NCBI GenBank assembly: GCA_024256265.1
Contig: JACGUK010000003.1
Location: 62,001-126,000, forward strand
DNA: 64,000 bases
Direction: 5' to 3'
Source: an archaeon
GTDB lineage: Archaea; Thermoproteota; Nitrososphaeria; Nitrososphaerales; JACAEJ01
The position numbers and the translations under genes were made by a program. Of the stretch, positions 63,493 to 64,000 are shown piece by piece (position 1 is the first letter of the stretch; every line of letters begins with the position of its first letter). The notes under the pieces are model-generated. The model ran no database searches. It had not been told where the DNA came from and saw only the letters and a list, made by a program, of their open reading frames with translations.

Positions 63493-63736
63493 GTTTTTTT
63501 ATAGAATTGTGATGCAGTTAATAAGTTTGGCTTAGGACTATCTTTATCATTTAAAAACTTGTATTATATTGATCACACATAAAGCCAAAAATTTGTAGTT
63601 TTATGCTTATAAACTATAGTAAAGAACATATAATAGCAATAATGTTTAAGAAAGATAATATGGGCTTAATCGAAGATGGATTTTTTGATTCTTTAGCCAT
63701 TTTGCTCTTTTTACTTCGAACAAAGGCGTGATAAAA

Positions 63737-64000
63737 ATGGCATCCAACTTCGAGACAAGCACTCACATAAAAAGACTAGAGATCTATAACTTTAAGTCTT
63801 TTAGAAGGGTTTCTTTGCAACTTGAGGGAGGGTTAAATGTTATCACTGGTCCTAATGGCTCTGGCAAAAGTAATATCATAGATGCCATTAGGTTTTGCTT
63901 AGGAGAGAATAGTCCGAAGGCTTTGAGGGTGAGCAAACTATCATCTCTAATATCAGACATTATTCCTGAGACAAAGAATCGAAGTGCAAGAGTGAATATA
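63737..64000 (+). CDS. smc: SMC chromosome protein, N-terminus (cut by window)
   Basis: Eighty-eight codons. LEIYNFKSFRRVSLQLEGGLNVITGPNGSGKSNIIDAIRF (Walker A GPNGSGKSN at about 37-45) and LGENSPKALR are the SMC head start. ATG 63737 follows a 244-nt AT-rich gap with no gene. Rad50 is excluded by the LGE signature. Confidence 0.93.
   Translation, partial: MASNFETSTHIKRLEIYNFKSFRRVSLQLEGGLNVITGPNGSGKSNIIDAIRFCLGENSPKALRVSKLSSLISDIIPETKNRSARVNI

Overview
The window is a gene-dense, AT-rich piece of an archaeal chromosome. The archaeal markers are the ribosomal/RNA polymerase operon (S13-S4-S11-RpoD-L18e-L13-S9 ... RpoN-enolase-S2), L7Ae, S28e, L24e, HerA-NurA, the alternative mevalonate pathway (isopentenyl phosphate kinase, type 2 IDI), geranylgeranyl reductases, a tetraether synthase-like radical SAM protein, archaeal CoA biosynthesis, intron-bearing tRNA genes and TATA boxes about 25 nt before start codons. 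SepRS, an Fpo/Nuo-type complex without an input module, corrinoid methyltransferases and multi-intron tRNAs together suggest an anaerobic TACK-group archaeon. Bathyarchaeia or a relative is my best guess; that is inference, because no rRNA gene is present.

Layout. 1-2.4 kb: herA (cut by the window edge) and nurA, divergent from a winged-helix gene across a candidate operator. 2.9-3.9 kb: a LUD-domain protein and a tRNA-Arg with two tiny introns. 4-7.5 kb: two geranylgeranyl reductase-family flavoproteins around a UbiA/MenA-like prenyltransferase. 7.5-17.7 kb: two head-to-head operons for an 11-type-subunit membrane complex I (A,B,C,D,H,I on the minus strand; split J,K,N,L,M on the plus strand). 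17.7-20 kb: intron-containing tRNA-Cys, a cysteine-rich HTH regulator and SepRS. 20-22.5 kb: a prenyl synthase and the tetraether synthase-like enzyme. 22.7-24.6 kb: L7Ae, S28e, L24e, Ndk and a flavin reductase-like gene. 24.7-39.3 kb: the long minus-strand ribosomal/isoprenoid operon. 39.4-42.5 kb: a wHTH protein with an S-layer-like region, GlmS and a small EF-like protein.

42.5-46 kb is the accessory patch: a DNA methyltransferase relic, a tRNA 3'-end fragment, HicBA, a tRNA-Ser(GGA) with three apparent introns, and cysK bracketed by a degenerate direct repeat that starts at the tRNA-Ser 3' end. 45.9-52.9 kb is a corrinoid methyl-transfer island: three UroD/MtaA-family methyltransferases, one corrinoid protein and one RACo-type reductive activator. 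This is the gene set expected for taking methyl groups from an unknown methylated or methoxylated compound, resembling mto-type O-demethylation systems but without a recognisable substrate-defining or MtrH-like partner here. 52.9-64 kb: ThiD-ThiN, CTP synthase, a PhoU-family regulator, a CoA operon (pantoate kinase, phosphopantothenate synthetase, decarboxylase, PanB, CoaBC), an M24 peptidase and the start of SMC.

How the parts may fit: methyl groups enter through corrinoid proteins; electrons pass to a membrane carrier through the Fpo-like complex; the carrier's prenyl tail may be attached and reduced by the neighbouring UbiA/GGR trio; the same isoprenoid genes feed membrane lipids. Cysteine can be made on tRNA (SepRS) and possibly also by a free cysteine synthase-family enzyme with an unusual cysteine-rich tail. 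No intergenic stretch exceeds 300 bases except 42494-43032, which holds only the methyltransferase relic and the tRNA fragment.
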